Shown piece by piece: positions 22,830 through 30,072 of a stretch of DNA of 61,389 nt. Position numbers and translations under genes: made by a program. The notes under the pieces are model-generated. The model was not told the origin of the DNA and did not search any database. It saw only the letters and a list, made by a program, of their open reading frames with translations. This DNA is from a virus: positions 1 to 61,389 of the IMG/VR virus record IMGVR_UViG_3300025132_007241; one strand, written 5' to 3'. How positions within the stretch are numbered: the first letter of the stretch is position 1; the number at the start of each line of letters is the position of its first letter.

Positions 22830-23538
22830 AGGTATTATTTTAGCTGGTGGCAAGGGAACACGTTTATATCCCTTAACCAAGGTTACAAACAAGCATCTGC
22901 TTCCTATCGCTGGAGAGCCGATGATTTATTATCCACTGCGCAAGTTAATTGAGGCAGGGATCGATGACATTATGATCGTGACGGGGGTGGAGCATAGTAC
23001 GGGTGTGACCGCTCTACTGGGTTCTGGACATGAACACGAGTGTTCACTCACCTACCGAGTCCAAGACCAGCCAGACGGCATCGCAGGGGCTCTCAGACTG
23101 TGTAGGAACTTTGTGGGAGATGATGCATGCGTAGTCCTTCTGGGCGACAACATCTTTAAAGATAATCTAAAAGAGCACGTTACAGATTTTATTCATGGTG
23201 AAGAGGATTGCAAACTGTTCTTCAAAAGAGTGACGGATCCCCGCCGTTATGGTGTTGGGACCTTCAAAAAGGACCGTCTCGTGGGACTAGAAGAAAAGCC
23301 CGAGGTGCCTAAGTCAAATTTGGCATGCGTAGGAATTTATTTCTACAGCAGCAATGTCTTCGACGCAATTGATAAAGTTGAGATGTCGGACCGAGGCGAG
23401 TTTGAAATTACCAGTGTTAATAATCTTTTTATCGAAAACAAATCCTGCGGACATGCTATTCTAGAAGATGTCTGGTCTGATGCTGGTACCATGGACTCAT
23501 ACCACAATACTAACTGGCTGATGTATCAAGAGAAATAA
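22816..23538 (+). CDS. rfbA: Glucose-1-phosphate thymidylyltransferase (RmlA, short form)
   Basis: A 240-residue nucleotidyltransferase. IILAGGKGTRLYPLT (7-21) is the nucleotide-binding signature, NKHLLPIAGEPMIYYPL follows, then the DQPDGIAGAL segment near 84-93, LGDNIF near 112 (Asp for metal), and LEEKPEVPKSNLACVGIYFY near 154-173. It makes dTDP-glucose from glucose 1-phosphate and dTTP. The protein is about 50 residues shorter than enterobacterial RmlA and lacks the C-terminal extension, as in several archaeal and spore-coat-type forms. It overlaps rfbB by 14 bp, a typical rml pair. Confidence 0.92.
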   Translation: MRNIKGIILAGGKGTRLYPLTKVTNKHLLPIAGEPMIYYPLRKLIEAGIDDIMIVTGVEHSTGVTALLGSGHEHECSLTYRVQDQPDGIAGALRLCRNFVGDDACVVLLGDNIFKDNLKEHVTDFIHGEEDCKLFFKRVTDPRRYGVGTFKKDRLVGLEEKPEVPKSNLACVGIYFYSSNVFDAIDKVEMSDRGEFEITSVNNLFIENKSCGHAILEDVWSDAGTMDSYHNTNWLMYQEK

Positions 23539-23539
23539 A

Positions 23540-24247
23540 ATGAAACTGCTGTTAACTACACGCGCTGATGGAAATAGTATTGAATGGGCCAAGCTGGTTC
23601 ATCCGATGTTTCAACAATACGCGCACAGAATAGGTGCAGACTTTCTAGTCCTAGATGAAGCAACAGACGCCCATGATGCCACAGGAGGCATTGGTAACGG
23701 AGTGTACCAGTATCGCATTATGAAGCATTACGATCTTCACGAGCATTACGATAGAATTATAGCGCTGGACACAGATATGATTCTGACTCCGTCACTTCCC
23801 AGTTTATTTGACGTAGTGCCCTACGATTGTGTTGGGTCGATCTATGAGGACGTAGGTTCCCGCGCTCCCCAGCGAGTTGGTTGTATGCGCAATGCACAAC
23901 GACAATTCGGGGACATTGGGTGGACCTCCGGGTACATTAACACAGGAGTTTTTGTTACATCAAAATGCCACAGGGATATTTATAGAAAAATAAACGATCA
24001 GTACTTTGTGGCATGGGGCACTGATGATATCCATATTGGATATTTGATCAACAAGTATGGATATAAAGTACATGAGCTGTCATATCATTTTAATCATATG
24101 ACAATGTTTTCTGAGCCGTGGAATGGTTCACCGGACCGGTTTGATTCGCACATTATACATTATGCAGGCGGGGGAGTATTCGAACCTGGAGTCGCAAGCA
24201 ATAAGCTGCACCAAGCTCAACTAGATTATGAGAGGTTATACGGATGA
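23540..24247 (+). CDS. GT8-like glycosyltransferase
   Basis: A 235-residue GT-A protein. MKLLLTTRADGNS starts the first strand, then YQYRIMKHYDL and YDRIIALDTDMILTPSLP near residues 68-88, where DTD is the metal-binding DxD. GYINTGVFVTSK near 132-143 and AWGTDDIHIGYL near 155-166 are the GT8-like acceptor and conserved Asp segments. HIIHYAGGG near 209-217 ends the catalytic core. It probably transfers a sugar from a nucleotide donor. It begins 1 base after the rfbA stop and couples by ATGA to the next gene. Confidence 0.75.
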   Translation: MKLLLTTRADGNSIEWAKLVHPMFQQYAHRIGADFLVLDEATDAHDATGGIGNGVYQYRIMKHYDLHEHYDRIIALDTDMILTPSLPSLFDVVPYDCVGSIYEDVGSRAPQRVGCMRNAQRQFGDIGWTSGYINTGVFVTSKCHRDIYRKINDQYFVAWGTDDIHIGYLINKYGYKVHELSYHFNHMTMFSEPWNGSPDRFDSHIIHYAGGGVFEPGVASNKLHQAQLDYERLYG

Positions 24248-25056
24248 GTAAATTAATAGTAGGACCCTGGGTGGGGGAGTTCGGATGGGAACTCTATGCA
24301 TGGCAAGGATATATTCGTGCTCTATCAAGAAACTTTGAACATACCACAGTGATCTCTCGCCCGGGCTCAGAGGCTCTGTATAGTGATTTCTGCGATATGT
24401 TTGTCCCATGGAATCCCACAGGGGGCTTGACGGATTCTTTCTTTATGCATGATGTTGACGTCAAAAAAGAGTGGATGCACGCAGTTAAATCTGCTAAGAT
24501 CCCCCTGTCTAAGGAGACCACCGTTTTCACCCCCCGTCGTCTAGGATTCCCACCCCACACTCACTACGAGCAATTTTTGATGATCGGCAATTATATGATT
24601 GCCCCAGAGTATATTACATATGGCAAGAAAGCAGAACGCACCTATGACTACATTTTTCATGCGCGCAGTCGTCCGCTTCGCCCTCAAGATAATTGGTCAA
24701 TCGAAAACTGGAACGAACTAAAAAATTTATTGGGAGATAAGCGGATCGCATGCATTGGCACGACAGCCGAGTCAGCCTTAATCGAGGGGGCTGATGACCT
24801 GCGTGATTTGCCATTAGGCGAGCTTTTTGACTTATTACATAACGCCGAATGTGCTTTCGGACCGTCTTCTGGACCAATGCATCTAGCTAGCCTCTGTGGT
24901 CTGCCGCATATAGTTTGGTCAATTCCGGATAACAAGATTCGATACGAGACGAACTGGAATCCCCTCCAGACACCAGTACTCTTTGATAGCACTGCAGACT
25001 GGCATCCAACTGCAGCTTACATACATGATGTCTTTACAAAGTGGAATCATGAATAA
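24244..25056 (+). CDS. GT9/heptosyltransferase-like glycosyltransferase
   Basis: A 270-residue protein. VGPWVGEFGWELYAWQGYIRAL (6-27) matches the glycine-rich acceptor loop of GT-B transferases. GPSSGPMHLASLCGLP (about 208-223) is the GT9 (ADP-heptose:LPS heptosyltransferase) signature, in which the family has a DSGPMH core. The middle HARSRPLRPQDNWS is a basic loop. It is about 60-80 residues shorter than WaaC or WaaF. In an island that also encodes the ADP-heptose route, it is the best candidate for the transferase using that donor, but GT9-type folds are also used with other sugars. Confidence 0.72.
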   Translation: MSKLIVGPWVGEFGWELYAWQGYIRALSRNFEHTTVISRPGSEALYSDFCDMFVPWNPTGGLTDSFFMHDVDVKKEWMHAVKSAKIPLSKETTVFTPRRLGFPPHTHYEQFLMIGNYMIAPEYITYGKKAERTYDYIFHARSRPLRPQDNWSIENWNELKNLLGDKRIACIGTTAESALIEGADDLRDLPLGELFDLLHNAECAFGPSSGPMHLASLCGLPHIVWSIPDNKIRYETNWNPLQTPVLFDSTADWHPTAAYIHDVFTKWNHE

Positions 25057-25912
25057 GATTCTGGTCACGGGTGGCGCAGGCTTTGTAGGCTCCTGTCTAA
25101 TTCGTGAACTGATCAAAGATCCAACTAACCTCATTACGTCCCTAGACAATTACTTTACCGGCACAGAGGATAATCACGTTGACGGTGTGTGTTATGTGCG
25201 GGGCGACTGTCGTAATATTGACGAACTCATTACTTTCACTCCAGATGTCATATATCATTTTGGAGAATACTCCCGGGTCGCCACCAGCTTTGAGGACTAT
25301 GATACAGTATGGGAATCAATCATTGCTGGCACACATGCAGTTCTGAATTTTTGTCGGTCTAGAGGCTCCAGGCTAGTTTATTCAGGGTCAAGCACTAAGT
25401 TTGGCGACGGGGGTAAGAACAAGAATGCGTCTCCGTACGCCTTTCATAAATCACAGAACACTGACACTATTGTCAATTACGCCGAGTGGTTTGGCATTGA
25501 TTATGCAATATGTTATTTTTACAATGTTTATGGTCCTGGTCAAATCTGTACAGGAAAGTATGCAACGGTAATTGGTATTTTTGAAACACAAGTAAATAAT
25601 AACCAACCCGTGAGTGTGGTATTACCTGGTACACAGAAGAGAAGTTTTACCCATATTAACGATATAGTGAGCGGACTGCTGCTACTTAAGGACGCTGGCA
25701 CTGGAGATGGATATTGCATTGGCAATCCGCATGAATATGAAATTAATCAAGTAGCTAAAATGTTTAGCAACAATGTAGTATACTTAGAGGAGCGACCCGG
25801 AGAGCGTCATGAGTCTGAGATCAATTTGACTAAAATGAAAGCTCTTGGGTGGGAACCTAAATATAATCTAAAAGACTATATTCATTCAAGGAGAAAAAAT
25901 GATGAAACTTAG
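25049..25912 (+). CDS. NAD-dependent nucleotide-sugar epimerase (UDP-glucose 4-epimerase-like)
   Basis: A 287-residue extended SDR. GGAGFVGSCL (residues 8-17), YHFGEYSRVATSFED near 70-84, YSGSSTKFGDGG near 111-122 and YAFHK (Tyr and Lys present) at about 131-135 are intact. YNVYGPGQICTGKYATVI and PGTQKRSFTHINDIV are typical of the UDP-sugar 4-epimerase group. The ATG at 25049 is preferred over 24983 because it starts the Rossmann fold directly and the longer form would overlap the GT9 gene widely. The specificity is open. It is the last recognised gene of the sugar island. Confidence 0.8.
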   Translation: MNKILVTGGAGFVGSCLIRELIKDPTNLITSLDNYFTGTEDNHVDGVCYVRGDCRNIDELITFTPDVIYHFGEYSRVATSFEDYDTVWESIIAGTHAVLNFCRSRGSRLVYSGSSTKFGDGGKNKNASPYAFHKSQNTDTIVNYAEWFGIDYAICYFYNVYGPGQICTGKYATVIGIFETQVNNNQPVSVVLPGTQKRSFTHINDIVSGLLLLKDAGTGDGYCIGNPHEYEINQVAKMFSNNVVYLEERPGERHESEINLTKMKALGWEPKYNLKDYIHSRRKNDET

Positions 25913-26120
25913 CAATCAAGCAATTGGTGCCCTTATGATGGCACTGCAGAAGTCTCTTATGGAGCAGAGCGATATTGTCCCAACACTGCAGGAGATGGAG
26001 TTTGTTGCCAACGCTACGGGCGAACTGGGAGTAACTAATCCCCCTGTGGTTTCCCTAGATGGTGTAGAGGTTAACGAGACGCCAACAACAGAGAGCAGTG
26101 TTCTCATCCCAGAGGAATAA
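25899..26120 (+). CDS. Small phage protein of unknown function
   Basis: A 73-residue acidic product with two consecutive ATG codons and a good GGAG upstream. A helical N-terminus (SNQAIGALMMALQKSLM) is followed by LQEMEFVANATGELGVTNPPVV. Similar small proteins occur near the gp55 region of T4-like cyanophages, as far as I recall, but no function is known. It overlaps the end of the epimerase gene by 14 bp and marks the switch from sugar genes to core phage genes. Confidence 0.7.
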   Translation: MMKLSNQAIGALMMALQKSLMEQSDIVPTLQEMEFVANATGELGVTNPPVVSLDGVEVNETPTTESSVLIPEE

Positions 26121-26122
26121 GA

Positions 26123-26374
26123 ATGCCTCGCTACCGTTATCGTTGCGAGAAGTGCAGCAAGGAATACACAATCCAGCACCTTGTTGCCGAAACGATAACA
26201 GATTGTGAGGAGTGTGGTGCCACCAATACAATGAAGAAATTGCTGAGTCGCTTCACTACCTCGCCCAAAACAACCGCCTCACCCAAAAAGGTAGGACAAG
26301 TCACCGAAGAGTTTATCTCTGACGCTCGCGAAGACTTAAAAAAGCAAAAAAGAGAGCTTAAGGAGAATACCTAA
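26123..26374 (+). CDS. FmdB-type zinc-ribbon protein
   Basis: An 83-residue protein. The start PRYRYRCEKCSKEY (2-15) and a second CEEC pair (33-36) give the CxxC...CxxC zinc ribbon of the FmdB family. The rest is a charged, lysine-rich helical tail (residues 50-83). FmdB-like proteins are small putative regulators found widely in bacteria and phages, and their exact role is not established. It starts 2 bases after the upstream stop and shares one base with the next start. Confidence 0.85.
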   Translation: MPRYRYRCEKCSKEYTIQHLVAETITDCEECGATNTMKKLLSRFTTSPKTTASPKKVGQVTEEFISDAREDLKKQKRELKENT

Positions 26375-26691
26375 TGGAACTTTATCTCGCATTAGCTGTC
26401 TCTATTATAGTTAATAGCTTGCTATTATGGTATATCGTCCGTCTTCTGCGCAAATTTGTTTTTATTTCTGAAAACTTAGCAGACCTATTCCTGACTAACA
26501 AAGCATTCCAAGTGTTCTTAAAGTCGATGTATAGCATGCAGAATTACCACGGTGAGCCCATGATTCAGGAGCTTATGCTTCGCGTGGGAGACGTTGTTGA
26601 GGAAATGGAGAATTTTAGAGAAATTTTTCAATATAGCTTGGATATGGAATTAGAGGAAGAATTAGATGCCGCCGCGGAAGAAACGAACTAG
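26374..26691 (+). CDS. Small membrane-anchored protein, function unknown
   Basis: A 105-residue protein with one hydrophobic N-terminal segment (residues about 3-24, LYLALAVSIIVNSLLLWYIV) followed by basic residues (RLLRK), which predicts an inside-facing C-terminal domain. The rest is an acidic helical domain (GDVVEEMENFREIFQY, then ELEEELDAAAEETN). No family is recognised. It overlaps the sigma factor gene by 26 bp, so the two are likely expressed together. Confidence 0.7.
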   Translation: MELYLALAVSIIVNSLLLWYIVRLLRKFVFISENLADLFLTNKAFQVFLKSMYSMQNYHGEPMIQELMLRVGDVVEEMENFREIFQYSLDMELEEELDAAAEETN

Positions 26692-27361
26692 AAACAAGAA
26701 CCACTACTTTACCAGTGTTCACGAAGAGGCAATTATCAAGTATGCCAACTCGGAGGACCGAGAGCTTCGCTCTAAACTCTACGAGGAGTATATTCAGCCA
26801 GCTTTCGATCAGATGGTAGATAAGATTATTTACACCTACCGGTTTACTACTTTACCTAACATTGATTACTTGAAGGCTGACTGTAAAGTGTGGCTCACAA
26901 CCATTCTCAACAAGTACGATCCAAGTAAAGGATCGAAAGCATTTTCATATTTTTCGGTCGTCACCAAGAACTGGTTCATACACAAGGTCAAAAGGACTCA
27001 GAAACGAAACAAGACCGAAGTATTCATGGAAGATATTATCAGTCAACTTGACGAGGACCTGATATCTCAGGAGAAGACTTATTTTCAAACTCGCTCAGAG
27101 CTAGAGTTCTGGACCTCACTTAATGGAGAAATAGATACTTGGGATTCCTTCATGCTTAAAGAAAATGAAAAAAAGGTTCTCATGGCAGTGCGCATCCTCC
27201 TGGAATCAGCTGATCAGATAGAAATTTTCAATAAAAAAGCTATTTACTTATATCTTAGGGAGATTACGGGCCTGAATACGAAACAAGTCGTCAATAATCT
27301 TAACAAACTAAGAAAAAGATATAGGACGTTTAAGAGCAAATGGCAAAACGGCGAGATCTAA
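26666..27361 (+). CDS. Late sigma factor, T4 gp55-like
   Basis: A 231-residue protein. The region around residues 55-115, with a YDPSKGSKAFSYFSVVTKNW segment (about 89-108), matches sigma region 2 of gp55-like late sigma factors. The N-terminus is strongly basic (PPRKKRTRNKNHYF) and the C-terminal part (about 165-231) is helical with a KKAIYLYLREITGLNTKQVV helix-turn-helix-like stretch. In T4, gp55 directs host RNA polymerase to TATAAATA late promoters. Such a factor fits the following 33-kb run of virion genes. It overlaps the upstream and downstream genes by 26 and 22 bp. Confidence 0.82.
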   Translation: MPPRKKRTRNKNHYFTSVHEEAIIKYANSEDRELRSKLYEEYIQPAFDQMVDKIIYTYRFTTLPNIDYLKADCKVWLTTILNKYDPSKGSKAFSYFSVVTKNWFIHKVKRTQKRNKTEVFMEDIISQLDEDLISQEKTYFQTRSELEFWTSLNGEIDTWDSFMLKENEKKVLMAVRILLESADQIEIFNKKAIYLYLREITGLNTKQVVNNLNKLRKRYRTFKSKWQNGEI

Positions 27362-27645
27362 GTCTAGATGAATACCTAGAAGAAACCACTAAAAACATTA
27401 GAGAAGACCGTGCAATGGCCAAGACGCTCTTGATGGATGTCATGGCAGACATGGCAGCGTCTGCGACAGACCGCCGCGAGATGGGACCCATCGCAGCCAA
27501 GTTTGTTGAGAATCTCCAACGCTCAAACGAGCAGATGGTCAAACTCGCCTCCATTCTTCAAAGACAGAAAACGAACGCTGTTGGTCTTACAGCCGATGAC
27601 AAAGAAGAGTTGTTTGATCTCTTGAATGAGGGGAAAGACTCATGA
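27340..27645 (+). CDS. Small helical protein, function unknown
   Basis: A 101-residue, charged, largely alpha-helical product (LDEYLEETTKNIREDRAMAK, then FVENLQRSNEQMVKLASI). It starts within the sigma gene stop region and ends in an ATGA overlap with the lysozyme-domain gene. No motif is seen. Its position between late sigma and tail genes would fit a small terminase-type or regulatory protein, but nothing in the sequence proves this. Confidence 0.65.
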   Translation: MAKRRDLSLDEYLEETTKNIREDRAMAKTLLMDVMADMAASATDRREMGPIAAKFVENLQRSNEQMVKLASILQRQKTNAVGLTADDKEELFDLLNEGKDS

Positions 27646-29072
27646 CTTTTTCTCTCAAAGAACTTAGGTTTGGTGAGCTAAATAATGTCAAAGATAACGA
27701 TGAAAACCCCTCAGGGGATCGAAGGCGCACTAGCACATCCAACGCTCTACGCATGGCAGCGGAAAAAGCTTTCGAGATCAACACGCTCTCCAGCATATCT
27801 GCATTAGTGGGTATTGTGGTGGGATCCCGCCGGATCAGCAGACCCATATCTGCATATAAGTCTACAATTGTGGGACTACAGCAGGAAGCCAACTCGGACG
27901 ACGGAGAAGCGTCGACTGAGGACGAAGTAGCAAAATACCTATATAAAGTATATATTCCAGAAATCGAGCCCCTACCAGCCCCAGTAGCCTTAGATGATCC
28001 CGTGGCGGGATTATACGCTGACGTAGCTTTAGCTGAGGGGATCCTAGGCGCCGACACTAACCCAGCGGAATTAAATGGTGCAATGGTGGAAGTGACATAC
28101 GAGGATATGGCTAATCTTAATGGACCCCAAATTACTCGAATCGTCAAGCAAGGCGCGATTTCCATCCCTGCGACGATGGAAGAAGCAAGAAGCTTCAACC
28201 AGGGGATCCCGCTCGGTAGCGGCGCAGGACAGCAAGGTTTTTCCACACCCGCGCGGTCGATAAGAGCTTTTACCTGGCAGGAAAGGGAGGTTTTGTATGC
28301 AGCTCTTAAACCATTATTCGATTATATCTCTAGTGGCGAAGGTAACATTAACTCACTAAACAGGGGTATAGCCGGTGACACGCCGTCTAAATATTCGTCG
28401 ACTGTGTTTACAGATGGAAAACCACTATCTCAAAGAACGATTGGGGAGGTTCAAAAATTATATAAAGGAGGATCGATGGCCAACAAGGTGTCTCTCTATA
28501 AAAAAGATAATACGAACCCCAGCGTATGGAAAAAATATCAAAACAATGACTACACTCCGGGAACTATGAGAAGTGCCAACAAGTCAGGCATCCTCGCAGC
28601 AGGAAAGTTCCAGTTCATCCCGGACACAATGAAATCCTGCATACGAGCCGTGGGGTTATCTCAAACTCAGCTTGATACTTTGATTTTTAATAATGACAAT
28701 CAAAATACGATGGGTACCTATCTTATTTTGGATAAGGCAGGTCGATCGCGTCTTGGCGGATATTTGCTGGGACTTCATGATAATGTTGCTGATGCGGGAC
28801 AAGAATTGGCAATGGAATTTGCCTCTGTCCCAAATCAATTTGACGCAAAGAACCCCAGCAAGAAGAAAAACTGGATTTGCCCCCGTGGATATAATCATTA
28901 TTGTAGCAACCCAAAGCCCGGCGGCAAAGAGGGCGCCAACGCCAAGTTTAAACCCACCACTAAAAAACCAGATGGAGTAGCACAAAAACTACGAGAAGCC
29001 CGGGAGGCTGTAAGAAAAAACCCCCAAGCAGTGGCAATTGCGCGCACCATAGATACATCGGCATTTGCCTAG
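27642..29072 (+). CDS. Baseplate hub-like protein with tail lysozyme domain
   Basis: A 476-residue virion protein. The N-terminal part (about 95-170) has an OB-like segment: KYLYKVYIPEIEPLPAP (98-114) and MVEVTYEDMANLNGPQITR (148-166), as in gp5/baseplate V-type proteins. Residues about 212-400 form a murein hydrolase domain: TWQEREVLYAAL, SSGEGNINSLNRG (231-242; putative catalytic Glu233), LAAGKFQFIPDTMK (318-331) and FNNDNQNTMGTYLI (349-362), the usual pattern of phage muramidases. It would sit at the tail tip and cut peptidoglycan during DNA entry. The C-terminal 75 residues are basic and low-complexity. Gene order next to gp25/gp6-type genes agrees with a gp5-like role. Confidence 0.78.
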   Translation: MTFSLKELRFGELNNVKDNDENPSGDRRRTSTSNALRMAAEKAFEINTLSSISALVGIVVGSRRISRPISAYKSTIVGLQQEANSDDGEASTEDEVAKYLYKVYIPEIEPLPAPVALDDPVAGLYADVALAEGILGADTNPAELNGAMVEVTYEDMANLNGPQITRIVKQGAISIPATMEEARSFNQGIPLGSGAGQQGFSTPARSIRAFTWQEREVLYAALKPLFDYISSGEGNINSLNRGIAGDTPSKYSSTVFTDGKPLSQRTIGEVQKLYKGGSMANKVSLYKKDNTNPSVWKKYQNNDYTPGTMRSANKSGILAAGKFQFIPDTMKSCIRAVGLSQTQLDTLIFNNDNQNTMGTYLILDKAGRSRLGGYLLGLHDNVADAGQELAMEFASVPNQFDAKNPSKKKNWICPRGYNHYCSNPKPGGKEGANAKFKPTTKKPDGVAQKLREAREAVRKNPQAVAIARTIDTSAFA

Positions 29073-29084
29073 GAATCCCACAGA

Positions 29085-30068
29085 ATGTCACGATATACCA
29101 CTAAAGCCATCAACCTTGATCTAATGACGGCGGCTCAGCGAAAAGTCTATGACTCGCTTTCGCCCAATGGAAAAGCAGAGTATCTAGGATACGGGGATCA
29201 AGCAACGCGTGTTGATTTTGATACCCCCAATTATATTACCAACGCCAATGAGAAAGTCTATAGCAAGGGGAATGCATTCCTCGTTCTGGGACTTGATCGC
29301 CCCGGAACGACCCTTACACAGAAACGAGAAACACATTGCGCTGCCATTGATTTAGTGTCGGGAAGAAAAGGATTCCGCGGTCGAGCGCGCAATAATGCTG
29401 GGAAACTGCTAGACGTGGATCCAGACATGGTGCTAGATGCCGCAAGAGTATACATATCTCAGAAAGCAAATCCCGATGGGTTCCTTCGATTGGCGGCTGG
29501 CTCGGTAGGAAATACCAGCGAGGAAGAGCCAAGAAGCACGGTTGCTGTCAAAGCTGATACAATTCGGATCGTGGGAAGAGAAAATATTAAGCTAGTGACC
29601 CGTACTGATTCTTACAACTCCCAAGGTGGTGAACTTACAAATATTTCAACCAAACCATTTGGCATTGATTTAATTGGTTGTAACGATGACAGAGATATTC
29701 AGCCCATGGTTAAGGGTGACAACCTTCGTGCATGTCTCACAGAGATTGTGAGCAGTATCAATGAATTGCGTGGCTTGTTTAACAACTATGTAGATGAGCA
29801 GCGCAAAGTTACTGTAGCTCTTATGAACCACACCCATCACTCTCCTTTCTATGGGGTCCTTACAAGTCCAGCTTTTACCAACTTAGCGCCGGCAGCAGCC
29901 ACAGCGTTAATCAATAATGTTATAGACGTAACCGCCCAACTCCCATTGCATGCAACTAAGTGTGCGATGATAGAAACTAGCTACCTGGGAGCCACCGAGG
30001 TGGCAGACTCAGTAGACGAAAACGGAAAAAGTTTATATATTTTAAGTAAATATAATAACACGAACTAA
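29085..30068 (+). CDS. Virion structural protein, probably baseplate
   Basis: A 327-residue protein with a repeated beta-type core (TVAVKADTIRIVGRENIKLVTR, about 148-170) that looks like a short beta-helix or spike segment. Its N-terminus is YTTKAINLDLMTAAQRKVYDSL. AGGA precedes the ATG at a moderate distance. No catalytic motif is seen. It lies between the hub/lysozyme gene and a 1661-residue protein, so it is likely a baseplate hub or central spike component. This is based on position and composition. Confidence 0.6.
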   Translation: MSRYTTKAINLDLMTAAQRKVYDSLSPNGKAEYLGYGDQATRVDFDTPNYITNANEKVYSKGNAFLVLGLDRPGTTLTQKRETHCAAIDLVSGRKGFRGRARNNAGKLLDVDPDMVLDAARVYISQKANPDGFLRLAAGSVGNTSEEEPRSTVAVKADTIRIVGRENIKLVTRTDSYNSQGGELTNISTKPFGIDLIGCNDDRDIQPMVKGDNLRACLTEIVSSINELRGLFNNYVDEQRKVTVALMNHTHHSPFYGVLTSPAFTNLAPAAATALINNVIDVTAQLPLHATKCAMIETSYLGATEVADSVDENGKSLYILSKYNNTN

Positions 30069-30072
30069 GATC

